Shown here in pieces: positions 8,165 through 17,888 of a DNA stretch of 64,000 nucleotides (position 1 is the stretch's first letter; every line of letters starts with the position of its first letter). The notes beneath the pieces are model-generated. The model was not told where the DNA came from, ran no database searches, and worked only from the letters and a program-made list of their open reading frames with translations. The DNA lies in assembly GCF_031458235.1 (NCBI RefSeq), contig NZ_JAVDYB010000001.1:6886501-6950500 (forward strand), read 5' to 3'. This DNA comes from Catenuloplanes atrovinosus. Its GTDB lineage: Bacteria; Actinomycetota; Actinomycetes; Mycobacteriales; Micromonosporaceae. The position numbers and the translations under genes were made by a program.

Positions 8165-8258
8165 CCGTGAACTCTGTCGGATGGGTGACAGTTGAATCGG
8201 TCAAAAGCACACCGACGAAGGACATTGCCCGATTTGCCCGCGAACATCAGCGGACGAA

Positions 8259-9812
8259 TTACTCCCACTCGATGGTTCCCGGTGGCTTGCTCGTCACGTC
8301 CAGGACAACTCGGTTGATCTCGGCGACCTCGTTGGTGATCCGGTTGGAGATCCTGGCGATCAGGTCGAACGGCAGCCGCGACCAGTCCGCGGTCATCGCG
8401 TCCTCGCTGGAGACCGGGCGCAGCACCACCGGGTGCCCGTACGTCCGGCCGTCACCCTGCACGCCCACGCTGCGCACGTCCGCCAGCAGCACCACCGGGA
8501 ACTGCCACACGTCGCGGTCCAGACCGGCCGCGGTCAGCTCCTCGCGCGCGATCAGGTCCGCCTGGCGCAGCACGTCCAGCCGCTCGCGGGAGACCGCGCC
8601 GATGATCCGGATCGCCAGGCCCGGGCCCGGGAACGGGTGCCGCTGCACCATCTCGTCCGGCAGGCCGAGCTGCGTGCCGAGCGCGCGCACCTCGTCCTTG
8701 AACAGCGTGCGCAGCGGCTCGATCAGCGAGAACTGGAGGTCGTCCGGGAGGCCGCCGACGTTGTGGTGCGACTTGATGTTGGCCGTGCCGGTACCGCCGC
8801 CGGACTCGACCACGTCCGGGTAGAGCGTGCCCTGCACCAGGAACTCCACGTCGCGCTCCGCGTCGACCTCGCGCGCGGCCTGCTCGAAGACGCGGATGAA
8901 CTCACGGCCGATGATCTTGCGCTTCCGCTCCGGGTCGGTGACGCCGTCCAGTGCGCCGAGGAAGCGCTCGGACGCGTCCACCACCTTGAGCCGGATGCCG
9001 GTGGCCGCGACGTAGTCCTTCTCCACCTGCTCGGCCTCACCCGCGCGGAGCAGGCCGTGGTCGACGAAGATGCAGGTGAGCTGGTCGCCGACGGCCCGGT
9101 GCACGAGCGCGGCGGCCACCGCGGAGTCGACGCCGCCGGACAGGCCGCAGATGACCTGCTTGTCCCCCACCACGGAACGGATCGCGGCGACCTGCTCGTC
9201 GATGATGTTCGACGAGGTCCAGGTCGGCTCGATGCCGGCGATGTCGTACAGGAAGCGGGTCAGCATGGTCTGGCCCTGCTCGGTGTGCAGCACCTCGGGG
9301 TGGAACTGCACGCCGGCGCGGCGGGCCGGCAGGTTCTCGAACGCGGCGACCGGCGCGCCCGGCGAGGACGCGGTGACCGAGAAGCCGGCCGGGGCCTCGA
9401 CGACCGAGTCGCCGTGGCTCATCCAGACCGGCAGGTCCGCGGGGAGCGCGCGGAGCAGCACGCCCGGGTCGGCGGCCGGGGTGAGCGAGGTGCGGCCGTA
9501 CTCCCGGGCGCCGGTGTGCGCCACCGTGCCGCCGAGCGTCTGGGCCATCGCCTGGAAGCCGTAGCAGATGCCGAAGACCGGCACGTCCGTGTCTAGCACG
9601 CCGGCGTCGAGCTGCGGGGCACCGGGCTCGTAGACGCTGGACGGGCCGCCGGAGAGGATGATCGCGGCCGGGTCCTTCGCCAGCATCTCGGCGACCGGCA
9701 TGGAGTGCGGGACGATCTCGGAGTAGACGTTCGCCTCGCGCACCCGGCGGGCGATCAGCTGGGCGTACTGGGCCCCGAAGTCGACGACGAGGACCGGGCG
9801 CGGTGTGCTCAT
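8259..9812 (-). CDS. guaA: GMP synthase (glutamine-hydrolysing)
   Basis: GuaA converts XMP to GMP with glutamine and ATP in the cytosol. The N-terminal class I amidotransferase has the oxyanion segment [12 protein letters not shown], the nucleophile elbow GICYGFQAM (Cys) and the FHPE His/Glu pair. The ATP pyrophosphatase P-loop is [15 protein letters not shown]. The C-terminal dimerisation domain ends PPGTIEWE, as is usual. At 517 residues it is full length. The two other enzymes of this branch, guaB and guaB3, lie 8-11 kb away on the same strand. Confidence 0.98.
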   Translation of the reverse strand: MSTPRPVLVVDFGAQYAQLIARRVREANVYSEIVPHSMPVAEMLAKDPAAIILSGGPSSVYEPGAPQLDAGVLDTDVPVFGICYGFQAMAQTLGGTVAHTGAREYGRTSLTPAADPGVLLRALPADLPVWMSHGDSVVEAPAGFSVTASSPGAPVAAFENLPARRAGVQFHPEVLHTEQGQTMLTRFLYDIAGIEPTWTSSNIIDEQVAAIRSVVGDKQVICGLSGGVDSAVAAALVHRAVGDQLTCIFVDHGLLRAGEAEQVEKDYVAATGIRLKVVDASERFLGALDGVTDPERKRKIIGREFIRVFEQAAREVDAERDVEFLVQGTLYPDVVESGGGTGTANIKSHHNVGGLPDDLQFSLIEPLRTLFKDEVRALGTQLGLPDEMVQRHPFPGPGLAIRIIGAVSRERLDVLRQADLIAREELTAAGLDRDVWQFPVVLLADVRSVGVQGDGRTYGHPVVLRPVSSEDAMTADWSRLPFDLIARISNRITNEVAEINRVVLDVTSKPPGTIEWE

Positions 9813-9867
9813 GTCCGCAAAGACTACCGAGGGGCCCGGACGCCTCCGCGCCCGAGCCCCGGGTAGG

Positions 9868-11550
9868 TCACCGCTTGTAGGTGTAGACCGGCGAGTAGGA
9901 CACGTTGCCGAGCCGGTCGTACGCCCGGATACGTACCGTGAACCTGCTGCCGTACGTCGCGGTCTGGATCTTGAAGGACGTTCCGGTCCCGGCGACCTTG
10001 CCGTTGACCAGCAGCTCGACCTTGCTCACGCCGTGCTTGTCGGACGCGGCCACGCTCACCGCGACGGTCCTCTTCACGGTCGAGCCGCTCTTCGGCGCGG
10101 TCACGGTCAGCACCGGCCCGCGGTTGTCCGCCTCGAACGCGCGGGACGAGGTGGTGGCGCGCCCGGTCCAGTCGACCGCGCGCACGGCCACGGTCACGAT
10201 CCCGTGGTACGCGGCGGAGTTCCACCGGAACGAGTACGGCGCCGTGCGGTCCACGCTCACGACCTTGTTGTTCACGACCAGCTCGACCCGGTTCAGCCCG
10301 GTGTTGTCCGTGGCGGTCCCGGTCACGGTCATGGTGCCGTGCACCAGCGTGCCGGGCTTGGGCGCGGCGAGCGCGGCGGACGGCGCGGCGGTGTCCGCGG
10401 CCGCCCAGACCGCGCGGCCCGCGTTGATCCGGCCGTAGCGCACCCAGCCCAGCGGCGAGGCGCTGTGCGACAGCACCGTGCCGATGAACGGGCCGCTGAC
10501 CGACGGCGCGCGGCTCTGCATCAGCGCGGCCACGCCCGCCACCAGCGGCGTCGCCGAGGACGTGCCGCAGAAGTCGAGGTAGCCGCGGCTCAGGTAGTCC
10601 TGCGCCACGTTGCAGCCGGGCGCCGCGATGTCCACCCAGCCGGTGCCGTAGTTGGACCACGAGTAGCGGGCGTCGCCGGAGGTCGAGCCGCCGACGGAGA
10701 GCACCTGCGGGATCGCGGCCGGGTACTGGCGGGCCGCGGTGTTCTCGTTGCCGGCCGCCGCGATGACCAGTGAGCCCCGGTCCGTGGCGTACTGCACGGC
10801 GGAGTTGAGCAGCGGCGACGATGCGCTGCCGGCCAGCGACATGTTGATGATTTTCGCGCCCTGGTCGGCCGCGTACCGGATGCCCTTGGCGATCGAGACG
10901 TAGTCGCCGGAGCCCTCGTCGTCGAGCACCTTGACCGGCAGGATGCGGCAGGTCCAGCAGACGCCGGCCATGCCGTCGCCGTCGTCGCCGGCGCCGGCGA
11001 TCACGCTGGCGACCGCGGTGCCGTGACCCTCGTCGTCGGCCGCGTTCGCGTCGTCGTTGATGAAGTCGTATCCGGGCAGTACCCGGCCGGCCAGGTCGCT
11101 GACCGGGTTCACGCCGGTGTCCAGCACCGCGACGGTCACGGCCGCGCCGGTCGTCATCGACCAGGCGCCGGGCACGTTGACCTTCCGCAGGCCCCACTGC
11201 TCCGAGTAGAACGGGTCGTTCGGCGTCACCTCCGCCTTCGAGGCGACGTGGTTGGTGTCGACGAAGGCGACGTCCGGATCGCGGCGCAGCAGCGCGGCGG
11301 CCTCGGCCGCGTCCCGGGCGGAGACGCCGACCACCACCGCGCCGGCCTCGTCGGCCGCGTCCGCGTCGACCACCCGCACGCCGTCCGCGCCGGCCAGCGC
11401 GTCGTCCGCCGAGGCGCCGGGCGCGAGGCCCACCACCAGTTCGACCGGGGTGCCGGGATCGGCGGACGCGGGCGCGGACAGGCCCACGCCGGCGGCGACC
11501 GCCATCACCAGCGCGACGGTCATCCGCCGCTGAGAAGCAAGCTTGCGCAC
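9868..11550 (-). CDS. secreted subtilisin-like serine protease (S8) with two C-terminal Ig-like domains
   Basis: The GTG at 11550 starts a typical signal peptide (VRKLASQRR, hydrophobic core, cleavage near PASA). This start also avoids the overlap with the upstream gene that the longest frame would create. An I9-like propeptide ([20 protein letters not shown]) is followed by the S8 triad: Asp in [10 protein letters not shown], His in EGHGTAVAS and Ser in [11 protein letters not shown]. The last ~190 residues form two repeats of about 85 residues ([19 protein letters not shown] and [20 protein letters not shown]) that resemble bacterial Ig-like domains, which often help attachment to substrates or the wall. 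A likely extracellular protease of about 560 residues. Confidence 0.93.
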   Translation of the reverse strand: MRKLASQRRMTVALVMAVAAGVGLSAPASADPGTPVELVVGLAPGASADDALAGADGVRVVDADAADEAGAVVVGVSARDAAEAAALLRRDPDVAFVDTNHVASKAEVTPNDPFYSEQWGLRKVNVPGAWSMTTGAAVTVAVLDTGVNPVSDLAGRVLPGYDFINDDANAADDEGHGTAVASVIAGAGDDGDGMAGVCWTCRILPVKVLDDEGSGDYVSIAKGIRYAADQGAKIINMSLAGSASSPLLNSAVQYATDRGSLVIAAAGNENTAARQYPAAIPQVLSVGGSTSGDARYSWSNYGTGWVDIAAPGCNVAQDYLSRGYLDFCGTSSATPLVAGVAALMQSRAPSVSGPFIGTVLSHSASPLGWVRYGRINAGRAVWAAADTAAPSAALAAPKPGTLVHGTMTVTGTATDNTGLNRVELVVNNKVVSVDRTAPYSFRWNSAAYHGIVTVAVRAVDWTGRATTSSRAFEADNRGPVLTVTAPKSGSTVKRTVAVSVAASDKHGVSKVELLVNGKVAGTGTSFKIQTATYGSRFTVRIRAYDRLGNVSYSPVYTYKR

Positions 11551-11608
11551 GTAATCTTCACCGTTCCTCGGGGACACACGACGCCGAGAACGGTAGGAAC
11601 GCCCGGGA

Positions 11609-13273
11609 TCAGGACCGGGTGCCGTTCGGGTGCGGATCGGCTGCAACCGCGGCGATCCGGCGGTACGGCGTGCCGAGCGGTGGGCGCGGGTCCGCCGCGC
11701 CCACGTTCGGCCAGAACGAGCACGCGCGCTCCGCCTGCGCGGTGATGGTCAGCGACGGGTTCACGCCCAGGTTCGCGGTGACCGCGGCGCCGTCCATCAC
11801 GTGCAGCCCCGGGTGGCCGAAGACCCGGTGGTACGCGTCGATCACGCCGTCCGCCGCGGTGGCGCCGATCGTGGCGCCGCCCAGGATGTGCGCGGTCATC
11901 GGGATGTTGAACGCCTCGGTCACCGAGCCGCCGGGCACGCCGCCGATCTCCTCGGCCAGCGCCCGGGCCGCCGCGTTCCCCGCCGGGATCCAGGTCGGGT
12001 TGGACGCGCCGTGGCCCGGCCGGCTGCGCATCCGGAAGCGCCCGAGCCGCCGCCGGTACGTCGTGGTGATCGAGTTGTCCGCCGCCTGCATGACCAGCGT
12101 GATGATGGTCCGCTCCGACCAGCGGCGCACCGAGAGCATGCGCAGGTAGGTCAGTGGGTGCCGGGCGAGCGTGCCGAGCCAGCGCAGCGGGCGCCGTGGG
12201 CCGCCGTCGGTGAGCGCGGACTGGAGCAGCCCCATCAGGTTCGCCCCCCGGCCGTACCGCACGCCCTCGATGTGGGTGCGCTCGTCCGGGTGGAACGAGC
12301 TGGTGATCGCCACGCCGTCGGTGTAGTCCAGGCCGGGCGGCGGGCGGAGCACGGACGCGCCGAGGATGGACTCGGAGTTGGTCCGGGTGAGCGCGCCGAC
12401 CCGGGCGGACAGGTGCGGCAGCGCGCCGGTGGCACGGGCGCGGTGCAGCAGGCGCTGGGTGCCGAGCGCGCCGGCCGCGAGGACCACCTGGTCCGCCTCG
12501 ATCGTGCGGCGGTGGCGGCGCCGGTGCGCTCCGGTCCGTACCGTGTCGATCAGGTATCGGTCCTGGTGCGCACGCACCGCGGTGACCGTGGTCATCGGCA
12601 GGACCTGCGCGCCGGCCCGCTCCGCGAAGAACAGATAGTTCTTGACCAGCGTGTTCTTCGCGCCCACCCGGCAGCCGGTCATGCAGCTGCCGCAGTGCGT
12701 GCAGCCGGTGCGCGCGGGGCCGGCGCCGCCGAAGTACGGATCGGGCACGGTCCGGCCCGGCTCGCCGAGGAAGACGCCGACCGGCGTGGCGTGCACCGTG
12801 TCGGCGACGCCCATCCGGGCCGCGACCGCGCGCATGGCCCGGTCCGCGGCCGTCACCCGCGGGTAGACGGAGACGCCCAGCATGCTCTTGGCGCGCGCGT
12901 AGTGCGGGGCCAGTTCCGCGCGCCAGTCCGTGATGTCGCGCCAGGCCGGGTCGTGGTAGAACGCGGGCAGCGGCTCGTAGAGCGTGTTCGCGTAGACCAG
13001 GCTGCCGCCGCCGACGCCGGCGCCGGAGACCACCAGCACGCCGGCCCCGGTGCCGCGCTCACCGCGCAGCAGCGTGATCCGCTGGAGTCCGAAGCAGCCG
13101 AGCGCGGGCGCCCAGAGGAATCGGCGCAGCCGCCACGACGTCTCGGGGAACTCGTGGTCGGCGAACCGGCGGCCGGCCTCCAGGACCGCGACCCGGTAGC
13201 CCTTCTCGGCCAGGCGCAGCGCGGCGACGCTCCCGCCGAAGCCGGAGCCGATCACGACGACGTCGTACCGCAC
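11609..13273 (-). CDS. GMC-family FAD oxidoreductase, ChoD-like
   Basis: The N-terminus VVVIGSGFGGSVAALRLAEK is the FAD-binding dinucleotide fold, followed by the GMC segment GVGGGSLVYANTLYEP. The C-terminus (MTAHILGGATIGA, and HVMDGAAVTANLGVNPSLTI) carries the family's His and Asn active-site region. A cysteine cluster CTHCGSCMTGC near residue 195 is characteristic of the actinobacterial branch annotated as cholesterol oxidase ChoD. True sterol oxidase activity is doubtful without biochemical data. As I recall, ChoD also neighbours guaB3 in Mycobacterium tuberculosis, which supports orthology. The start is GTG. Confidence 0.88.
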   Translation of the reverse strand: MRYDVVVIGSGFGGSVAALRLAEKGYRVAVLEAGRRFADHEFPETSWRLRRFLWAPALGCFGLQRITLLRGERGTGAGVLVVSGAGVGGGSLVYANTLYEPLPAFYHDPAWRDITDWRAELAPHYARAKSMLGVSVYPRVTAADRAMRAVAARMGVADTVHATPVGVFLGEPGRTVPDPYFGGAGPARTGCTHCGSCMTGCRVGAKNTLVKNYLFFAERAGAQVLPMTTVTAVRAHQDRYLIDTVRTGAHRRRHRRTIEADQVVLAAGALGTQRLLHRARATGALPHLSARVGALTRTNSESILGASVLRPPPGLDYTDGVAITSSFHPDERTHIEGVRYGRGANLMGLLQSALTDGGPRRPLRWLGTLARHPLTYLRMLSVRRWSERTIITLVMQAADNSITTTYRRRLGRFRMRSRPGHGASNPTWIPAGNAAARALAEEIGGVPGGSVTEAFNIPMTAHILGGATIGATAADGVIDAYHRVFGHPGLHVMDGAAVTANLGVNPSLTITAQAERACSFWPNVGAADPRPPLGTPYRRIAAVAADPHPNGTRS

Positions 13274-13283
13274 CCATTCATCT

Positions 13284-14780
13284 TTACCGATCGTTAAGGC
13301 CGGCGCCAGCCCGTACGACGTCGCGGCGCCCGCGCTTGTCCGCGTACATGGCCGCGTCCGCGGCCTGGATCAGCTCGTCCGCGGTGGGGTGGTCCCCGCT
13401 GTTCGCGTGCCCGATGCTGAGCCGCGGCACCAGCACGGCCGACGCCAGCGCGACCGGCCGGCAGACCGCGCTGGTCAGCCGGGACACGATGGTGGTGACG
13501 TCCTCCGGCTTCGCCTGGTCGTCGCAGAGGATCACGAACTCGTCGCCGCCCAGCCGCGCCACCGTGTCCGAGGGGCGCACGCTCTGCCGCAGCCGGCTCG
13601 CCACCGTGGTCAGCAGCGCGTCGCCCATCGCGTGCCCGTACGTGTCGTTGACCTCCTTGAACCCGTCCAGGTCCAGGTAGAGCACCGTGATCGTCTTGCC
13701 GGTGCGCCGGGTCCGGTTCAGCGCCATGGTGAGGCGGTCCATCAGCAGCGCGCGGTTCGGCAGGTCGGTGAGCGTGTCGTGGGTGGCCATGTGCGCCAGC
13801 CGCGCCTCGTACCGGCTGCGCTCCGCCTCCATCTGCTGCTGTGCCGTGATGTCGCGGAGGAACGCGTTCGCCTCCATCCGGCCGTTGTGCTCGGTGATCC
13901 AGAGCTTCATCTCCACCGGTACGTCGCGCCCGTCCCGATGCCGGGCCACCACCCGGATCGGGTCGCCGGTGGCCAGCGTCGGCACCCGGGTGCGCAGCAG
14001 GCGCGCGAACCCGGCGTCGTGCGCGGCCCGGTCCTGCGGCTGGATCAGCACGTCGCGCAGCGGGCGGCCGATCACCTGCCCGGCCGGCCAGCCGAACGTA
14101 CGCTCCGCCGCCGCGTTCCACTCCGTGATCACGCCGTCGGAATCCATGCTGACCAGCGCGTCACCGGCGGTCTCGATGATCCGGGCCAGGCGCTGCCGCT
14201 GCTCCAGGAGCATGCGGTGTTCCGCGGCCTGGGCGGTGATGTCCCGGCCCACCACGGCCACGCCCACCACCGCGCCGGTGCGGTCCCTGACCGGCGACAC
14301 CGAGGCGGAGATCTCGATCAGGCGGCCGTCCTTGCGTACGTACGAGTTCTCCTGGTTGAGGAGGACCTCGCCGTCCGCGATGCGCGGCAGCAGTCCCATC
14401 GCGCGGTCCGGCTCGTCCTCCGGGAGCAGCAGGCTGCCGTGCCTGCCGATGATCTCCTCGGCGCGGTAGCCGAAGATGCGCTCGGCGGACGGGTTCCAGC
14501 TGTCGATCACGCCGTCCAGGCTCAGGCCGATCACCGCGTCGTCGCACCACTGCACGATCGCGGCGAGCCGCGCCGACGCGGATGCGGTGCGCCGCTGCCG
14601 CAGGTGGTGCGCGGCCAGCAGCACGATCACGGTGCCGCCGACGCCCACGATCGCCGTGAAGAGCACCTCCGGCGCCCGGACCGGCCCGCTCGCCAGCAGC
14701 CACACCACGTCGACCGTCGCCAGCACCACCAGCGCCAGCAGAACCGACAGGAAGAGCCAGGCGCGGTCGAACGGCTCCAT
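13284..14780 (-). CDS. membrane diguanylate cyclase with two PAS domains
   Basis: This 498-residue protein makes c-di-GMP from GTP. Two membrane helices (residues ~6-58) precede two PAS domains (around CDDAVIGLSLDGVIDSWNPS and GDALVSMDSDGVITEWNAAA, each ending in a PAC motif, RDITAQ). The GGDEF domain has an intact GGDEF signature (RLGGDEFVIL) and a product-inhibition RxxD I-site (RPSD) exactly five residues before it, so it is probably active and feedback-inhibited. There is no EAL domain. ATG at 14780 is the first codon before the membrane helices. It lies 10 bases upstream of the GMC oxidase. No c-di-GMP riboswitch was seen upstream. Confidence 0.93.
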   Translation of the reverse strand: MEPFDRAWLFLSVLLALVVLATVDVVWLLASGPVRAPEVLFTAIVGVGGTVIVLLAAHHLRQRRTASASARLAAIVQWCDDAVIGLSLDGVIDSWNPSAERIFGYRAEEIIGRHGSLLLPEDEPDRAMGLLPRIADGEVLLNQENSYVRKDGRLIEISASVSPVRDRTGAVVGVAVVGRDITAQAAEHRMLLEQRQRLARIIETAGDALVSMDSDGVITEWNAAAERTFGWPAGQVIGRPLRDVLIQPQDRAAHDAGFARLLRTRVPTLATGDPIRVVARHRDGRDVPVEMKLWITEHNGRMEANAFLRDITAQQQMEAERSRYEARLAHMATHDTLTDLPNRALLMDRLTMALNRTRRTGKTITVLYLDLDGFKEVNDTYGHAMGDALLTTVASRLRQSVRPSDTVARLGGDEFVILCDDQAKPEDVTTIVSRLTSAVCRPVALASAVLVPRLSIGHANSGDHPTADELIQAADAAMYADKRGRRDVVRAGAGLNDR

Positions 14781-14869
14781 CACCGTCTGCCCCCTTCGCC
14801 GGAAATCAGCTTCCGTCCCAATCATCGGCAGGGGTGACGCACATCCTAGAAATCCGGCACGGCACGCAC

Positions 14870-16387
14870 TCAGCGTTCCGGGACCGGCGGCTGGGTCGTG
14901 CCGAACAGCCAGGCGTCGAAGAGCGGGCGCAGCGACTCGCCGGAGACACGCTCCGCCAGCGCGACGAAGTCCGCGGTGACCACGTTGCCGTTGCGGCGCT
15001 CCGCGGTCCAGGTCTTCAGGATGTCGAAGAACGCCTCGTCGCCGACGGTGAGCCGCAACGCGTGCACGGTCAGCGCGCCCCGGTGGTAGACCCCGTTGCT
15101 GAAGATGTTCGCGCGCCCGGGGTCGCCGGTGCGCACGCTCCAGTCCGTGGCGCCGTAGGTGGCCTCGAACACGGTCTGCACCGCGGCGCCGCGATTGTGC
15201 TCGTCCCACAGCCACTGCGCGTAGGTGGCGAAGCCCTCGTTCAGCCAGATGTGCTGCCAGCCCGCTATCGACACGCTGTTGCCGAACCACTGGTGGGCCA
15301 GCTCGTGCGCGACCAGCCAGGTCCCGTCGTCCTCGCGCCGGAAGTAGTCCGGTCCGTAGACCGGCCGCGACTGGTTCTCCAGCGCGAACTTCACGGTCTC
15401 GTCGGCGACGATCACACCCCCGTAGGCCTCCATCGGGTACGGACCGAAGCGCTCCTCCAGGAAGTCCGCGATCTCGCCGGTGCGGGCCAGCGCCGCGTCC
15501 TCCACGCCGCCGGCCGGGATGGACGCGGCCACGGCCGTGACCATCGGCCGGTCCCGGTGGCTGCCGGACTGGACCCGGAAGTCGCCGACGACCATGGTGG
15601 CGAGGTAACTGGCCATCGGCACGCGCTCGGCCCAGCGCCAGGTGGTCCAGCCGTCCGCGGTGGTCGAGCCGTCCGGCACGCCGTTGCTGAGCGCGGTCCG
15701 CCCCTCCGGCACGGTGATCTCCACGCGGTAGGTGGCCTTGTCCAGCGGGTGGTCGTTGACCGGGAACCAGGAACTCGCGGACTCCGGCTGGCCGATCACG
15801 ACCGCGCCGTCGTCGGTGTGCCGGAACCCGCCCCGGCCGAGCGCCGCTTCGGGGATCATCGTGGGTACGCCCGCGTACTCCAGCTCCACGGTGAACGCCC
15901 CGGTGAGCTCGGACTCCGGCGTGACCTGCAGCTCGGAACCGCGCTGGCGGGTGGTGGCGGGCCGGCCGGCGACCACGGCGCGGCTGACCGGCAGGCCCTC
16001 GAAGTCGAGGTTGAACCGCCGCAGCGGCATGACCGCGGTGGCGCTGATCGCCACGTTCCCGCTCAGCCGGTCGCTGTCCGGGTCGTAGCGGACCCTGATG
16101 TCGTAGTGGCCGACGTCGTAACCGCCGTTGCCGTAGCGCGGGAAGTAGGGATCACCGAGGCCGTCGGCGCCGGCACCGACACCACCGCCGCCACCGATGC
16201 CGAGCACGTCGTCCGGCAGCGACCCGCAGGCCGCCAGCGTGCTGGTGGCGACCAGCGTGGCCGCGATCCACCGCACGCCGGCCCGGCGGGAGAGCGATCC
16301 CAGCAGAGAGCGTCGCAACCCGGCCTCCGTCCTGGTGGCCCGGCGTGGCCCGCCGGGGGACGCGCCGAGCGCCCACACTAGAGACAC
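14870..16387 (-). CDS. M1-family metallopeptidase, lipoprotein, copy 1
   Basis: The protein is an M1 (gluzincin) aminopeptidase-type enzyme of 505 residues, shorter than classic ~850-residue PepN. The zinc motif HELAHQWFG with the distal Glu in NEGFATY is intact, and ALENQSRP replaces the usual GAMEN substrate motif, as in other short actinobacterial M1 proteins. A lipobox (LAAC, Cys ~54) after a hydrophobic stretch predicts anchoring on the outside of the membrane. The start is GTG at 16387. It is followed 25 bases upstream by a paralogue (16413-17828) sharing most of its sequence, so the two arose by tandem duplication. Confidence 0.92.
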   Translation of the reverse strand: MSLVWALGASPGGPRRATRTEAGLRRSLLGSLSRRAGVRWIAATLVATSTLAACGSLPDDVLGIGGGGGVGAGADGLGDPYFPRYGNGGYDVGHYDIRVRYDPDSDRLSGNVAISATAVMPLRRFNLDFEGLPVSRAVVAGRPATTRQRGSELQVTPESELTGAFTVELEYAGVPTMIPEAALGRGGFRHTDDGAVVIGQPESASSWFPVNDHPLDKATYRVEITVPEGRTALSNGVPDGSTTADGWTTWRWAERVPMASYLATMVVGDFRVQSGSHRDRPMVTAVAASIPAGGVEDAALARTGEIADFLEERFGPYPMEAYGGVIVADETVKFALENQSRPVYGPDYFRREDDGTWLVAHELAHQWFGNSVSIAGWQHIWLNEGFATYAQWLWDEHNRGAAVQTVFEATYGATDWSVRTGDPGRANIFSNGVYHRGALTVHALRLTVGDEAFFDILKTWTAERRNGNVVTADFVALAERVSGESLRPLFDAWLFGTTQPPVPER

Positions 16388-16412
16388 CCGGCCGGCCGGA
16401 GAGGTTGCAGGC

Positions 16413-17828
16413 TCAGGGTTTCGGCAGCGGCGGCTTCGTCGTGCCGAACAGCCAGGCGTCGAAGAGCGGGCGCAGCGACTCGCCCGAGACGCGCTCGGCC
16501 AGCGAGATGAAGTCCGCGGTGACCGCGTTGCCGTTGCGGCGCTCCGTGGTCCAGGTCTTCAGGATGTCGAAGAACGCCTCGTCGCCGACGGTCAGCCGCA
16601 ACGCGTGCACGGCCAGCGCGCCCCGGCGGTAGACCGCGCCGCTGAAGATGTTGGCCGGGCCGGGGTCGCCGGTCGGGACGGACCAGTCCATCACGCCGTA
16701 GACCTGGTCGAACTGGGACTGGACGCTGATCTTGCGGTCGTGCTCGGCCCAGAGCCACTCGGCGTAGGTGGCGAAGCCCTCGTTCAGCCAGATGTGCTGC
16801 CAGCCGCCGATCGAGACGCTGTCGCCGAACCACTGGTGGGCCAGTTCGTGGGCGACCACCCAGGTGCCGTCCCCGCCCGCGCGGAAGAACGACGGCCCGT
16901 AGACCGGCCGCGACTGCGTCTCCAGCGCGTAGCTGATCCGCGGATCCGAGACCACCACGCCGCCGTAGGACTCGAACGGGTACGGCCCGAACTGTGTCTC
17001 CAGGAAGTCCGCGACGTCCGTGGTGCGGGCCATCGCCGTCTCCGCGGGGCCGCCCGCCGGCACGGACTTCGGGACCGCGGTGAGGATCGGCCGGTTCTTG
17101 TGACTGCTCGACGTGATCCGGTAGTCACCGATCACCAGCGTGGCGAGGTACGGCGCCATCGGCGCGCGCTCCGCCCACCGCCAGGTGGTCCAGCCGTCCG
17201 CCGTCTCCGCGCCCTCGGGCGTGCCGTTGCTGAGCGCGGCCAGCCCGTCCGGGACGGTGGCCGCCAGGTCGAACGTGGCCTTGTCCAGCGGGTGGTCGTT
17301 GACCGGGAACCAGGAACTGGCCGACTCCGGCTGGCCGAGCGCGATCGCGCCGTCGTCCGTGTGCAGGAACCCGCCCTCGCCGAGTATCGCCTTGATCGGC
17401 TGCGGCACCCCGGCGTAGTCGATCTCCACGGTGAACTCGCCGGTGATCTCGGCCGCCGGCGTGATCTCCAGCTCGGCCTCCTGCTGCCGCGCGGTGGCGG
17501 GCTGCCCGTCGACCACGGCGCGGCTGATCGGCAGGCCGGTGAAGTCCAGGTTGAACCGCCGGAGCGGCATGGTCGCGGCCGCGGTGATCGCCACCCGCCC
17601 GGTCAGCTGGTCGCTCTTCGGGTCGTACCGGACCTGGATGCCGTAGTGGGAGACGTCGTAGCCGCCATTGCCGTACCTGGGGAAATACGGATCGCCGATG
17701 CCGTCCGCGCCGATCCCGGCACCGCCGCCGCCCGAGGCGGTCACCGACGGCGACTCCGGCCCCGACGTGCACGCCGTCGCCAGGAGACCGACGACCACCG
17801 CCGCTGTCACGCTCTTCCGCACACCCAC
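16413..17828 (-). CDS. M1-family metallopeptidase, lipoprotein, copy 2
   Basis: This 471-residue protein has the same layout as copy 1: a signal peptide with lipobox (LLATAC, Cys 20), a Gly-rich spacer, the N-terminal beta domain (DPYFPRYGNGGYDVSHYGIQ) and the zinc site HELAHQWFG ... NEGFATY. ALETQSRP stands in the GAMEN position. Long blocks near the C-terminus (GDEAFFDILKTWT, ERVSGESLRPLFDAWLFGTT) are identical in both copies. It is the upstream member of the pair and starts just beyond the guaB3 terminator hairpin. Its substrate is unknown. Confidence 0.92.
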   Translation of the reverse strand: MGVRKSVTAAVVVGLLATACTSGPESPSVTASGGGGAGIGADGIGDPYFPRYGNGGYDVSHYGIQVRYDPKSDQLTGRVAITAAATMPLRRFNLDFTGLPISRAVVDGQPATARQQEAELEITPAAEITGEFTVEIDYAGVPQPIKAILGEGGFLHTDDGAIALGQPESASSWFPVNDHPLDKATFDLAATVPDGLAALSNGTPEGAETADGWTTWRWAERAPMAPYLATLVIGDYRITSSSHKNRPILTAVPKSVPAGGPAETAMARTTDVADFLETQFGPYPFESYGGVVVSDPRISYALETQSRPVYGPSFFRAGGDGTWVVAHELAHQWFGDSVSIGGWQHIWLNEGFATYAEWLWAEHDRKISVQSQFDQVYGVMDWSVPTGDPGPANIFSGAVYRRGALAVHALRLTVGDEAFFDILKTWTTERRNGNAVTADFISLAERVSGESLRPLFDAWLFGTTKPPLPKP

Positions 17829-17847
17829 GGCCGAAACGGTATCCGAC

Positions 17848-17878
17848 CGGGTCGCGCTCCGGCCGGGAGCGCGACCCG
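17848..17878 (-). terminator. hairpin after guaB3
   Basis: Ten bases past the guaB3 stop on the minus strand, 17866-17878 pairs perfectly with 17848-17860 (cgggtcgcgctcc), with a 5-base loop. Only a weak T cluster follows (ccgtttcgg). It separates guaB3 from the peptidase pair and probably ends the guaB-guaB3 transcript. Confidence 0.65.
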
Positions 17879-17888
17879 TCCGGGCGTC

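Noticed and set aside
14781-14869. c-di-GMP riboswitch before the diguanylate cyclase
   Set aside because: No GEMM-like consensus or suitable hairpins are visible in the 89-base gap.
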